From Collinsella aerofaciens (GTDB lineage: Bacteria > Actinomycetota > Coriobacteriia > Coriobacteriales > Coriobacteriaceae): DNA of 41,695 bases. The stretch's first letter is position 1. Every line of letters starts with the position of its first letter. Positions 8,068-17,027 of this stretch are shown here, piece by piece. Both the position numbers and the translations under genes were made by a program. Below the pieces are notes generated by a model. That model had not been told where the DNA came from and did not search any database. It worked only from the letters and a program-made list of their open reading frames with translations. The DNA is taken from the NCBI RefSeq assembly GCF_015557435.1, contig NZ_JADNOH010000078.1, positions 1 to 41,695 of the forward strand. Direction: 5' to 3'.

Positions 8068-9075
8068 ATGCTGTTCGATGTTTGGGGTAGCGATACCCTT
8101 ATCCACTGGGCCGGCTGGGCCATGGTCTTTATCGGCCTGATCGTGCTCAACGAGGTCGGCCGCCGCACCAAGCTCGGCGCGGCCATCATCTTTGGCGTGG
8201 CTCCGCTTGCCATGACCATCTACTGCGTCGCCATCGCCGTCGGCGTTTCGCAGGGCGCCGAGTGGGCGCTCACCAACCCCACCCACGTGTACCAAAACAG
8301 CTGGTTCCACTACGCCAAGGTATACGCGGCGCTGGCCGGCTGCTGGGGCTTCATCGCCATTAAGTACCAGTGGGGCAAGATCGGCAAGGCGCACTGGTTC
8401 CGCGCATGGCCGTTCGTGATCGTTGCCATCAACATCATGATCGCCGTCGTGTCCGACTTTGAGAGCGCCTATCACTTCTTTGTCCTGGGCGAGTCCACCT
8501 GGGTCACCTCCGAGGGCGCCACGCAGCTCGCCGGCTGGAACAACGTGTTCAACGGCATCGCCGGTATCATCAACATCTTCTGCATGACCGGCTGGTGGAG
8601 CGTCTACGCCTCCGAGGACAAGACCGACATGCTGTGGCCCGACATGACCTGGGTCTACATCATCGCCTACGATATCTGGAACTTCTGCTACACCTACAAC
8701 TGCCTGCCCACCCACTCCTGGTTCTGCGGCTTTGCGCTGCTGCTGGCCCCCACCGTGGCGGCCTTTATCTGGAACAAGGGCGGCTGGATCCAGAACCGCG
8801 CCTTTACGCTGGCTATTTGGTGCATGTTTGCCCAGGTATTCCCCTACTTCCAGGAGGAGTCCATCTTTGTGACCCACTCCACGCTCGACCCCGGCGCCGC
8901 TACCGCGGTCTCGATCGCCGCACTGGTCGCCAACGTCGCCGCGATCATCTACATCGCCTACCGTGCCAAGAAGCTCGGCCGCAATCCCTATAAGCAGGAT
9001 GTCTTTGAGGGCACCAGCGATTGGGAGAAGGCTACCGCCCGCCGCGCCAAGGTTGATTACGCGCACGCCGAGTAA
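8068..9075 (+). CDS. Polytopic membrane protein, DUF5692-like
   Basis: This 335-residue integral membrane protein has about nine hydrophobic segments and is rich in Trp, Tyr and Phe. It starts MLFDVWGSDTLIHWAGWAMV and ends in a charged cytoplasmic tail (DWEKATARRAKVDYAHAE). Conserved-looking polar and aromatic residues lie inside helices (WFHYAKVYAALAGCWGF, YDIWNFCYTYN, THSWFCGFALL), as in transporters or membrane enzymes. I recall this type as DUF5692, a family of unknown function common in Coriobacteriia, but cannot verify it. AAGGAG lies six bases before the ATG. Its place behind the TetR gene suggests they share a transcript. An intrinsic terminator follows at 9143-9179. Confidence 0.7.
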   Translation: MLFDVWGSDTLIHWAGWAMVFIGLIVLNEVGRRTKLGAAIIFGVAPLAMTIYCVAIAVGVSQGAEWALTNPTHVYQNSWFHYAKVYAALAGCWGFIAIKYQWGKIGKAHWFRAWPFVIVAINIMIAVVSDFESAYHFFVLGESTWVTSEGATQLAGWNNVFNGIAGIINIFCMTGWWSVYASEDKTDMLWPDMTWVYIIAYDIWNFCYTYNCLPTHSWFCGFALLLAPTVAAFIWNKGGWIQNRAFTLAIWCMFAQVFPYFQEESIFVTHSTLDPGAATAVSIAALVANVAAIIYIAYRAKKLGRNPYKQDVFEGTSDWEKATARRAKVDYAHAE

Positions 9076-9142
9076 TGTGTTGACCGTTGTCGGAACCTGG
9101 GTATAGAAACACTTGTCCGGCTTTCGATCCAATGCCTCGCGC

Positions 9143-9179
9143 AGCCCCCGGAACGCGATTCGCTCGCGTTCCGGGGGCT
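9143..9179 (+). terminator. Intrinsic terminator after the membrane-protein gene
   Basis: AGCCCCCGGAACGCGA (9143-9158) pairs perfectly with 9164-9179 over 16 bp with a 5-nt loop, followed by TTTTTG. The rest of 9076-9303 shows nothing else clear. Confidence 0.9.
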
Positions 9180-9303
9180 TTTTGTTGTCGCGCCTTTGGG
9201 TCGGATGTCGCCCTCGGATTAAATCGTATTTCAAATTGCACGCCGGCTCTATATGGCCCCATTTTTGGGTACATTGTTGAGCCGATATTGCATTGGGGGA
9301 TAT

Positions 9304-10794
9304 ATGAGCGATGAGACGTGCGGCCGCGAGGATGCGGCTCAAGATGCAGAAGCGTGTGCCGAGGCCTTGGAGAGCCTAGACCAGATCGCGCTGGGCGAGA
9401 TTGCGTTTGACGATTCGACTGTTGATGCGCAGGATGAGTCAGAAGCCGAAGGCGAACAAGATGCCGACGATGATGCTGCGCCCGCCGGGGATGAGGCGGG
9501 ACACGAGAACTCCGAAAGCGAGGACGACGACCAGCCCGAATCCGACGCGGGCGAGGGAACCGTCCTGCTCGACAGCTTGCCGGCTGAGGATTCGCTGACC
9601 CGCGAGCTCCCTGGCTTGGGCTCTGCGCCTATCGTCGACGAGACCATCGCCATGGGCGATATTCCCCTGCCGTCTGTCCCCTCGGCACGCGAGGCCGAGG
9701 TTCGCCATCGCAAGATGACGCCCAAGCGCCGCAATCTGATGGTGGCAGGCGTTGTAGCCGTCGCGCTCGTTGCCGGAGGCGCGGGCTATGCCGCCTGGAA
9801 CGGATATCAGCACGAACAGGCAGCCGTTGTCGCCGCCAATGCGCACACGATGATGTCGGTGCAGATTGGCGTACATGCCGCGGGGCTCGACTGCTCTACT
9901 GGCTCCAAGATTCCCGTGCAGGTAAGTGGGCAGGATTCTGACGGCTCGTCCGTGAGCGAGACGCTCTACGTTGATGAGCACGGTCGCGGCATCAAGCTGC
10001 TGCCCGGCGATTACACGCTCTCCATCGCCGCCTCCCCCATCGCGGCGGACGGCACTATCTACACTGTCCCGACCACCAAGGCACAGGTCACCGTTAAGAG
10101 CGATGGACAGGATTTAAGTGCCCAGGCCACCTTTAAGCTCAAGGTGCCTTCGGCCGACACGGTGACTGACGACCAGATCGATGCCGCCGCCAAGTATGCC
10201 GAGGAGGGCGGTGCGAGCTCCGCCGCGGCTGCCAAAGTGCTCCAGCAGGCAGCAACCGCGCGGCGCGACGCCGCCGTCAATGCCGTGAGCGCGCAAAAGG
10301 CACAGGCGTCCCGTGATGCTGACGCTCGCCACAAGGCAACCGACCTCTACCAGCTCGATATTCCCGTCGAGTGGTACGGCAAGGTCGCAACTTGGCAAAA
10401 CGGAAGCACGCTATGCATCTATCTGGGCGACGACGCCAATACGCCGCTCGTGACGCTCGTCGCGGTGCGCGAGGGCGAGAGCTTTACGCCCGATGAAGGC
10501 GATACGGTTTTGGGCGCGGCCAATCTAGGCAACGGTTATACCGTCTACGCCAGCGGCCCCGTCTATCCGTACGTGGTGCCCCAGACCATCAACGGACAGA
10601 CGCAGAACCCCGTGTCAACCTACCCCATGGACACGGCCATTGAGCTTGTCGAGCTTACGACCGGCAACCGCTATACCTATAGCCAGATCAAGAACGTGCT
10701 GGTCGGCAAAGACGGCAAGGCCGACGCCGCCGCCAAACTCGAGACCGACTACCTCGCCCAGATTCTGATGCCGAGTATCAAAGCCCAGGACTAG
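9304..10794 (+). CDS. Membrane-anchored protein with acidic cytoplasmic N-terminus, unknown function
   Basis: I do not recognise a family. The 496-residue protein starts at the ATG at 9304, after GGGGGATAT. Residues 1 to about 115 are very acidic and probably disordered. A basic stretch (HRKMTPKRRN) precedes a single transmembrane helix at about 144-166 (MVAGVVAVALVAGGAGYAAW). By the positive-inside rule the acidic part is cytoplasmic and the C-terminal ~330 residues are outside. The outside part has a beta-rich segment resembling a small Ig- or carrier-like domain (about 180-275), an Ala-rich helical stretch likely to form a coiled coil (about 280-345), and a final globular segment. There is no cleavable signal. 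It lies alone between a terminator and a convergent ATPase gene. Confidence 0.75.
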   Translation: MSDETCGREDAAQDAEACAEALESLDQIALGEIAFDDSTVDAQDESEAEGEQDADDDAAPAGDEAGHENSESEDDDQPESDAGEGTVLLDSLPAEDSLTRELPGLGSAPIVDETIAMGDIPLPSVPSAREAEVRHRKMTPKRRNLMVAGVVAVALVAGGAGYAAWNGYQHEQAAVVAANAHTMMSVQIGVHAAGLDCSTGSKIPVQVSGQDSDGSSVSETLYVDEHGRGIKLLPGDYTLSIAASPIAADGTIYTVPTTKAQVTVKSDGQDLSAQATFKLKVPSADTVTDDQIDAAAKYAEEGGASSAAAAKVLQQAATARRDAAVNAVSAQKAQASRDADARHKATDLYQLDIPVEWYGKVATWQNGSTLCIYLGDDANTPLVTLVAVREGESFTPDEGDTVLGAANLGNGYTVYASGPVYPYVVPQTINGQTQNPVSTYPMDTAIELVELTTGNRYTYSQIKNVLVGKDGKADAAAKLETDYLAQILMPSIKAQD

Positions 10795-10867
10795 CCTGGC
10801 GCAGCAAGGTGCTCCCCAACCGTGATGAGGGAGCCAGGAGGTCCTGACCCCACAGGTCCATAGATGA

Positions 10868-12220
10868 TTAGGCAAGGAGCCACTTCCATGCGGGCACAAC
10901 GTGGACCACACCGTGCTCGCATGAAATATCGGTCTGTTCATCCATGGTAACGATTGCCGACTCGCCAAGATCGAACTGGGCCATCGAGGCATCAAGCGCG
11001 GCAATTTCGCGCTCGCGCGTTTTCTCACGTGCCATATCCGCACTCACCTGAATCAGGCTATAAGCCCGCATGAGAAGCGCGTCCCCAGCCACAAAGTCCA
11101 CCTCATGGCTTTTGCTCTTCTCTTTGATCAGCAGGCGGCAGACCGAGCCGGTCCTCACCGCGGGAGTCTTTCTTCTTAGCGCATTGAACACTGCGGTCTC
11201 GAGCCTCTGGCCCTGGTCCAATGCTGATGCGGGAGAGAATGCTCCAAACATCGCAGGGTCGACAGCGTAGACCTTAGACGCAGACCGCATGTTATTTGCC
11301 AGTGAACGCGTGAACTCCGGCACAGAAAATAACAGGTAGGCGTCCTCATAATACTCAAGTAAATCGCTGAGCGAATTACGACTGACGGGTATCTGTCTGC
11401 TCTTGAACTCGTTGTACACTTTGTTCACTGACAGCTCTCGTCCCGAAGATGCCATACACCGCGTCAAGAACAGCGATGCCAGGCGAGGGTTCTTGACGTC
11501 GTAACGCTCAACGACGTCCATAGCGACCGTTCGCGAAGCATATTCCTGTAGCAGCTGAATCGCGTCTGTGGGCGTCTGCTCAAGTGTCGCGATGAATCCC
11601 CCTTGTTCAAGATACCCGATCAGATGATGTCGAAGCAGCGCTGCATCGCTCGGGGAAAAGGTCGCATCTGGCTCGAGAACGCTCCCCGTCTTATATCGAA
11701 CGTATTCCGAAAAACTCAACGGAAAAAGCTCTCGCACAAGAGAACGACCCCTGAACTCGCTCTTAAGTTCTGAGGACAGCATCTTAGAAGAAGATCCCGT
11801 CACATAGACGGTCGCTTTCTCCGTATCGACTACACGCCGCAGAAACGCACCCCATTCGGGAATTTCCTGGATCTCGTCAAAGAAAATGTAAGCGCCCTCG
11901 GTTCGAGCAACAGGATACAGCGCATAGAACGTGTCGAGCACGTCCGCCAGCAGCGATGGCTCATACGGGCGCAAGCGCTCATCCTCAAAATTGAAGTAAA
12001 GCATCCGGTCAAGCTCGACGCCCCGGCTCTGAAGCCGCCGCATCTCCTGATACAGGCGATACGTCTTTCCACAACGGCGGGCCCCCACAATCACATTTAC
12101 GATGTTGTCGCGCTTTGGCTCCTGTGGGTTTCCTAGATCAAGGTCTCGCTCAAAGACCTGCGGAACCCCCTGCTGTTCAAAGTCCTTTATTTTCTGGGCG
12201 ATCAAGTCGTTGAATGCCAT
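10868..12220 (-). CDS. AAA-family ATPase with DUF4143 C-terminal domain
   Basis: This 450-residue protein belongs to the archaeal-ATPase-like group common in gut bacteria. Walker A is GARRCGKT (46-53), Walker B is YIFFDEIQEI (111-120), and a sensor-like VTGSSSKML lies near 140-148. Then come an FRGRSLVRELFPLSFSEY stretch and a DUF4143-type C-terminal half with KSHEVDFVAGD, which resembles the acidic core of restriction-endonuclease-like folds. The cellular role is unknown; mobile or defence associations have been proposed for relatives. The ATG has GGAG four bases upstream. Immediately upstream is a 20/22 inverted repeat that probably controls it. Confidence 0.85.
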   Translation of the reverse strand: MAFNDLIAQKIKDFEQQGVPQVFERDLDLGNPQEPKRDNIVNVIVGARRCGKTYRLYQEMRRLQSRGVELDRMLYFNFEDERLRPYEPSLLADVLDTFYALYPVARTEGAYIFFDEIQEIPEWGAFLRRVVDTEKATVYVTGSSSKMLSSELKSEFRGRSLVRELFPLSFSEYVRYKTGSVLEPDATFSPSDAALLRHHLIGYLEQGGFIATLEQTPTDAIQLLQEYASRTVAMDVVERYDVKNPRLASLFLTRCMASSGRELSVNKVYNEFKSRQIPVSRNSLSDLLEYYEDAYLLFSVPEFTRSLANNMRSASKVYAVDPAMFGAFSPASALDQGQRLETAVFNALRRKTPAVRTGSVCRLLIKEKSKSHEVDFVAGDALLMRAYSLIQVSADMAREKTREREIAALDASMAQFDLGESAIVTMDEQTDISCEHGVVHVVPAWKWLLA

Positions 12221-12228
12221 GATTCTCC

Positions 12229-12288
12229 AATCTTGCTCTCTAGCTAATCAAAATTATAGCGATTCTTGATTAATTAGAGAGCAAGATT
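12229..12288. promoter_or_regulatory. Long inverted repeat upstream of the DUF4143 ATPase gene
   Basis: Arms at 12229-12250 and 12267-12288 match at 20 of 22 positions; the outer 14 bp (AATCTTGCTCTCTA) are perfect. The centre is AT-rich. It begins nine bases before the start codon and would overlap its promoter and leader. It could be an operator or an mRNA hairpin that hides the ribosome site. Confidence 0.6.
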
Positions 12289-12387
12289 ATGTATGACTTG
12301 ATTAACACTTAAGCAAGTTTTTTCACTATTAGTGCTCGAAGGATGCCGAGTGGCTGAGAGGACAACCAAGCTCGAATGCGACTCCCT

Positions 12388-12425
12388 GGGCAGTCGATTT
12401 GGGACGGGACTTTTTTGACTACCCC
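12388..12425. repeat. Divergent copy of a hairpin repeat also found at 41556-41594
   Basis: Short arms GGGCAGTC (12388-12395) and GACTACCC (12417-12424) enclose TTTGGGACGGGACTTTTTT. The complement of the loop and arm at 41556-41594 reads TTTGGGACGGGGCTCTTTT followed by AGCTACCCC, clearly related. The T-run could end transcription. Confidence 0.5.
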
Positions 12426-12469
12426 ATTACAGTTTGAGTCGTCCGAAAGGGCGGCTCTTTTCCGTTGCA

Positions 12470-13460
12470 TGGTTATACGATTGAGCCGTACCGGTGGTCG
12501 CTGGCCGACCGCCCCGGACGGCCGTCAGCCCCTGCCCCGTAGAGGGCCCGGGACGTGTTGCCGCCGGGGCGGGAGGGGCCGCGGGGAACGACTGATAGAG
12601 ATGTGCCGGGCCCGGACCGGGCCACGGCCGGGTAATGTGGGTGTCGCTTCCGCGGCTTACGGCCGGCTCAAGGGAGAGGATACACCATGCCTGCAGCAGA
12701 GACGCCAGGTCGACCCGTCGAGCCGCTGGCAGGTGTCGATGCTGGCCGAGTTCGGCGGGGCCGCCGGGTGCTCGGCCGCCGGCTGGCGCAGGTTCTCGAG
12801 CGCCGCCAGGCGCGCGGGCGCCCCCGCCGCGGGGGCCAGGAGGCTCTGGGAGGCGCTGCTGGCCTCGTCGCGCTCGGGAAGGCGGCTCCCGGCCGGCGAG
12901 GACGTCGCGGTCCGGATACTCGCCCGGGAGATAGCCTCCCTCGACGCCGACATCGAGGAGCTCGACCCGCTCGTGGCCGACTCGCTGGCGGGCGACGAGG
13001 TCTACGAGTGCCTCCTCACGGTGCCCGGGATCGGCCCCAAGACCGCCGCGGCGCTGGTGACGTCGATCGACATATCCGCGTTCAGGGGGCACGACGAGCT
13101 CGCGAGCTATTGCGGCGTGGCGCCGTCCGATAGGCGCTCCGGGAGCAGCATCAGGTCGACATCGCCGCAGCACGGCGGGAACAGGCAGCTCAAGAACCTG
13201 CTCATATTCAGCTGCAACTCCCTCATCGGCACGGACAACAGGTTCGGGAGGTACTACGGGGAGTGCAGGGCGAGGGGGATGAGGCACAGCAAGGCGCTGA
13301 AGGCGGTCGCGAGGAAGAGGCTCAAGGTCATCTACGCGATCATGCGCGACGCCGTCCCGTACGCGGCCTAGCGGGCGGCGGGATCAACCGAAGGGGAAGC
13401 GGGGGCGCCGGGCGCCCGGATGCGTCATGCCGAAATGGCGCGAAGCGCGCGGTTGACAAA
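12470..13460 (+). mobile_element. IS110-family insertion sequence remnant
   Basis: A very GC-rich block with codon use unlike its neighbours (many AGG arginine codons) surrounds the transposase remnant at 12687-13371. The non-coding DNA at about 12470-12686 and 13372-13460 may be its left and right ends; IS110 elements lack obvious terminal inverted repeats, so the limits are approximate. Confidence 0.5.
12687..13371 (+). pseudogene. IS110-family transposase, N-terminal catalytic domain deleted
   Basis: The reading frame ending at 13371 encodes the C-terminal Transposase_20 domain of IS110 transposases: TVPGIGPKTAAALVTSI, ELASYCGVAPSDRRSG and HGGNRQLKNLLI are clear. The N-terminal DEDD (RuvC-like) domain is absent. 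A plausible original start survives: AAGGGAG ten bases before an ATG at 12687. That ATG is in a different frame from the C-terminal homology, which begins soon after (VSMLAEFGG). The simplest reading is an internal deletion that joined the first codons to the middle of the gene out of frame. It should be inactive. Confidence 0.7.
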
Positions 13461-13512
13461 ACTATAGAGACACGTCCCAGAAAATCATCGCCAAATTAGC
13501 TACTTGATGCAA

Positions 13513-13686
13513 TTAGCGCCATGGGTCAGCTTCGAACATCGGCTCACGCTCGGGGCGTCGGTCGCTGTAGGGGTCGTAACCGTCATCGTCCTCGTTCTCG
13601 GCACGGATGTAGGGGTCGCGCGGCTTGGGCGCCGGTTTGGACGTGGGCCTGGGCGCCGGCGCGCTTGTCTTGATCTCGTCTTTCAT
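13513..13686 (-). CDS. 57-residue acidic, proline-rich small protein
   Basis: A short frame reads MKDEIKTSAPAPRPTSKP, then a Pro/Lys stretch, then a very acidic part with PYIRAENEDDDGYDPYSD and the end FEADPWR. AAGGAG lies eight bases before the ATG at 13684-13686, and the bias for G or C at third codon positions supports coding. It looks disordered, with no membrane segment or known motif. It lies downstream of clpB on the same strand but beyond the clpB terminator, next to the IS110 remnant. I do not recognise it. Confidence 0.55.
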   Translation of the reverse strand: MKDEIKTSAPAPRPTSKPAPKPRDPYIRAENEDDDGYDPYSDRRPEREPMFEADPWR

Positions 13687-13739
13687 CTGCATAGCTCCTT
13701 ACATCGCATCCGTTCGGCATCATCGATTGTCGCACGAAA

Positions 13740-13773
13740 AAGGGCGGCGGACCCAATTGGATCCGCCGCCCTT
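13740..13773 (-). terminator. clpB intrinsic terminator
   Basis: A perfect 12-bp stem (AAGGGCGGCGGA at 13740-13751 with 13762-13773) is followed on the minus strand by TTTTTCG. It lies 46 bp past the clpB stop. Confidence 0.88.
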
Positions 13774-13819
13774 GGCGTTTAGAGACGGGCTGGTGGATTT
13801 TAAGGCATGTCCCAAAAAT

Positions 13820-16447
13820 CTACTCGGCGTCGGGGACCTCGTAGGTGGCCGCCGGCGTGTTGTCGCACACGACGGTAAAGCCGCCGTCCTTGTCGACGTC
13901 GACCGTCACCTGATCGCCCTCGCGCACCGTACCGTCGATGATGGCGGCGGCGATGGCGTCCACGACCTCGCGCTGCACCAGACGCTTGAGCGGACGGGCG
14001 CCAAAGACCGGGTCCAGGCCGCCCACGGCGAGCATCTGCTTGGCCGCCGGGGTGATGGCAAGCGTCATGCGCTCCTTGGCAAGACGTGCGCGGACGTCGG
14101 CGAGCTGGATGTCGACGATCTTCTCGATCTGCGCCATGCCGAGCGGATGGAACACCACGATGTCGTCGATACGGTTGAGGAACTCGGGGCGGAAGGTCTG
14201 AGCCATGGCCGCGTCGACCTGATGGCGCATCTCCTCCTCGTCCTTACCGGACAGGTCGGCGATGGACTTGGAGCCCACGTTGGACGTCATGATGATGATC
14301 GTGTTCTTGAAGGACACCTGACGACCCTGACCATCGGTCAGACGACCGTCGTCAAGCACCTGCAGCAGCACGTTGAAGACGTCCGGATGAGCCTTCTCCA
14401 TCTCGTCGAGCAAGATCACGGAGTACGGACGACGGCGCACGGCCTCGGTGAGCTGGCCGCCCTCGTCGTAGCCCACGTATCCCGGAGGCGCACCGATCAG
14501 ACGTTGGACGCTGAATTTCTCCATGTACTCGGACATGTCGATACGCACGAGCGCGCGCTCGTCGTCGAACAGGCACTCGGCCAGCGCCTTGGCGAGCTCG
14601 GTCTTGCCCACGCCAGTGGGACCCAGGAAGAAGAAGCTTCCGATGGGCTTGTCCGGATCGGAGAGACCCGCGCGGCTGCGGCGCACGGCCGCGGCGACGG
14701 CGGAGACGGCCTCGTCCTGGCCGATGACACGCTTATGCAGCTCGCCTTCCAGGCCCTTGAGCTTATCGAGCTCGCCCTGCATCATCTTGGACACGGGCAC
14801 ACCGGTCCAGGCGCTCACGACCTCGGCGATCTCATCAGAGGTCACCTGCTCGTTCAGGCCCTCGCCGTCCTGCTCCTTCTGCGCCTCGAGCGCGGCCTCG
14901 GACTCCTGAATCTGCTGCTGCAGGCCCGGGATCACGGCATAGCGCAACTCGGACGCACGGCCCAGATCGCCGTTGCGCGTTGCGCGCTCCTCCTCGCTCT
15001 TGGCCTCGTCGAGCTTGCCCTTGAGCTCCTGCACGTGGTCGATGGCGTTCTTTTGGTTGAGCCAACCGGCCTTTTGCACGTTGAGCTTTTCCTGGACCTC
15101 GGCGATCTCCTGACGCAGGGCCTCCAGACGCTCCTTGGAGGCGTCGTCGGTCTCCTTCATGAGCGCCTGCTCCTCGATCTGCAGCTGGGTGAGCTGACGC
15201 GTGGTGGCGTCGATCTCGACCGGCATGCTGTCGAGCTCCATGCGCAGGCGGCTTGCGGCCTCGTCGACCAGGTCGATGGCCTTGTCGGGCAGGAAACGGT
15301 CGGCGATGTAGCGATCGGAGAGGTCGGCGGCGGCCACGAGCGCGCCGTCGGTGATATGCACGCCGTGGAAGATCTCGTACTTCTCCTTGAGGCCACGCAG
15401 GATCGAGATGGTGTCCTCGACGGTGGGCTCGCTCACCAGAACGGTCTGGAAACGACGGGCGAGCGCCGCGTCTTTCTCGATGTACTTGCGGTATTCGTCA
15501 AGCGTGGTCGCGCCAATCGCATGCAGGTCGCCACGGGCAAGCGCCGGCTTCAGGATGTTGCCAGCGTCCATGGAACCCTCGGTGGCACCCGCGCCCACGA
15601 TGGTGTGGAGCTCATCGATGAACAGGATGACCTTGCCCTCGGACTTCTGGACTTCCTTGAGCACGGCCTTCAAGCGGTCCTCGAACTCGCCGCGGTACTT
15701 GGCGCCGGCGACCAGCGCGCTCATGTCGAGCTCGATGAGGTCGCGGTCGCGCAGGGTGCTCGGCACGTCGCCGGCCACGATACGCTGGGCGATGCCCTCG
15801 ACGATGGCCGTCTTACCGACGCCCGGCTCACCGATGAGCACGGGGTTGTTCTTGGTGCGACGGGATAGGACCTGGATGGTGCGGCGGATCTCGTCGGTAC
15901 GGCCGATGACCGGGTCGAGCTTGCCGGCGCGGGCAAGGTCGCAGATGTTGCGGCCGTACTGCTCCAGCGCCTCAAACTGGGTCTTGTCCTCGGCAGACGT
16001 CACGCGATCATCGCCGCGCAGCTCCTCGTAGACTTGCTCGATGCGCTCCTTGGTAACGCCGGCGTCGCGCAGCACGCGGCCCGCCTCGCCCTTGTCCTCG
16101 GCAAGCGCCATGAGCAGATGCTCGGTCACCACAAAGCTGTCGCCCATCTTGGTGGCCTTCTTTTCGGCCTTTTCGATGACGCGAACGAGTTCGTTGGAAA
16201 GACCCATCTGCTGGCCCTCGCCCGAAACCTTGGGCGCATGGTCGATGGCATCCTGCGTAGAGCGCGCGAGCTGGGCGGGATCGGCGCCAATGCGCTCGAT
16301 GATCACGGAAATGTTGCGCTCGCCGGCACCGAGCAGGGCAGACAGCAGGTGAATCGGCTCCACCGCGCCTGCCTGCGCGTCGGCGGCCGTGCCCATGGCG
16401 GTCTGCAGCGCCTCGCGCGACGTCATTGCTAGCTTATCGATTCTCAT
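13820..16447 (-). CDS. clpB: ATP-dependent disaggregase ClpB
   Basis: ClpB is a hexameric Hsp100 that threads aggregated proteins through its pore and works with DnaK, DnaJ and GrpE. All parts are present in 875 residues: Clp N-domain (about 1-145), first AAA+ module with Walker A GEPGVGKT at 206-213 and [10 protein letters not shown], the coiled-coil middle domain (about 410-530) that separates ClpB from ClpA/ClpC, and a second AAA+ module with [16 protein letters not shown] and [16 protein letters not shown]. The start [14 protein letters not shown] is typical. It is monocistronic, ended by the hairpin at 13740-13773. Upstream at 16537-16563 is a 27-bp element shared with the dnaK operon. 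Confidence 0.97.
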   Translation of the reverse strand: MRIDKLAMTSREALQTAMGTAADAQAGAVEPIHLLSALLGAGERNISVIIERIGADPAQLARSTQDAIDHAPKVSGEGQQMGLSNELVRVIEKAEKKATKMGDSFVVTEHLLMALAEDKGEAGRVLRDAGVTKERIEQVYEELRGDDRVTSAEDKTQFEALEQYGRNICDLARAGKLDPVIGRTDEIRRTIQVLSRRTKNNPVLIGEPGVGKTAIVEGIAQRIVAGDVPSTLRDRDLIELDMSALVAGAKYRGEFEDRLKAVLKEVQKSEGKVILFIDELHTIVGAGATEGSMDAGNILKPALARGDLHAIGATTLDEYRKYIEKDAALARRFQTVLVSEPTVEDTISILRGLKEKYEIFHGVHITDGALVAAADLSDRYIADRFLPDKAIDLVDEAASRLRMELDSMPVEIDATTRQLTQLQIEEQALMKETDDASKERLEALRQEIAEVQEKLNVQKAGWLNQKNAIDHVQELKGKLDEAKSEEERATRNGDLGRASELRYAVIPGLQQQIQESEAALEAQKEQDGEGLNEQVTSDEIAEVVSAWTGVPVSKMMQGELDKLKGLEGELHKRVIGQDEAVSAVAAAVRRSRAGLSDPDKPIGSFFFLGPTGVGKTELAKALAECLFDDERALVRIDMSEYMEKFSVQRLIGAPPGYVGYDEGGQLTEAVRRRPYSVILLDEMEKAHPDVFNVLLQVLDDGRLTDGQGRQVSFKNTIIIMTSNVGSKSIADLSGKDEEEMRHQVDAAMAQTFRPEFLNRIDDIVVFHPLGMAQIEKIVDIQLADVRARLAKERMTLAITPAAKQMLAVGGLDPVFGARPLKRLVQREVVDAIAAAIIDGTVREGDQVTVDVDKDGGFTVVCDNTPAATYEVPDAE

Positions 16448-16536
16448 GGAATCACCTCTCTTGGGGCGGCCGCCCTACGGGGCGGCTTCACGTTGTTCGA
16501 GAAGTATTGTTGCCAGCTTTACGCGTTCTTATACAC

Positions 16537-16563
16537 AAATCTAAGTCTCTATATATAAGATTT
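16537..16563 (-). promoter_or_regulatory. Putative heat-shock promoter element of clpB
   Basis: Read on the minus strand this is AAATCTTATAT-N4-GA-CTTAGATTT, with the direct pattern CTTATAT-N7-CTTAGAT, followed by TATAAG at a -10-like position. The same 27-bp layout with 23 identical positions precedes dnaK at 26084-26110. It does not match the classic HspR site CTTGAGT-N7-ACTCAAG closely. Confidence 0.6.
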
Positions 16564-16625
16564 TCTGAGTGATTGAAGGATAGGGTACTGAGACGTCGAC
16601 CCGCTGTGGCCCCGGCACGCTACCG

Positions 16626-16883
16626 TCTCGATCTGTAACATCTAGCAGCCGTTTTTGGGTCCAGATGTTATAGATCGAGATGAAATGTTCAGTAGCTCCC
16701 GATTATCTAAATCTGTAACAACTACTCGGCAAATAAGGGTCTACCTGTTACAGATCGAGATAAACAGAAGACGCCCGAATCGAAAATCTCAATCTGTAAC
16801 ACCAAGCCCACTTTTAACGGCCCAGATGTTACAGATCGAGACAGACCGAAAACCACCACAAAGGGGACAGGCACCTTTGTGGT
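16626..16883. repeat. Three-hairpin repeat cassette, copy 1
   Basis: Three consecutive hairpins carry ATCTGTAACA on the left arm and TGTTACAGATCGAGA (first one TGTTATAGATCGAGA) on the right: about 16626-16680, 16706-16761 and 16787-16841. A fourth hairpin, CCACCACAAAGG with CCTTTGTGGTG, ends the block at 16853-16883. The whole cassette recurs in the same order at 17802-18055 with minor differences. There is no gene in this stretch. Confidence 0.85.
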
Positions 16884-17027
16884 GATGGAGAACGAAAATG
16901 TACGACCGGACAAACAGCCCTGCTCTCAATGTCTGTTGTCCTTTCTTGTTATGGGCTAAAATAAATTGTTATGTGAGAATATTCATTTGCAATCGGCCTT
17001 GTCTGTCATTTGTCTCGGGGAAATCAT

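Noticed and set aside
12338-12400. Sequence like the D-arm of a serine tRNA (GCCGAGTGGCTGAGAGG)
   Set aside because: No acceptor stem, anticodon arm or TTCGA loop can be fitted; at best a tRNA fragment.
13504-13782. 92-residue plus-strand frame near the clpB terminator
   Set aside because: It is antisense to the 57-residue protein and runs through the terminator; no ribosome site.
16655-16913. Short coding frames inside the repeat cassette
   Set aside because: They follow the hairpin repeats, appear on both strands and have no ribosome site.
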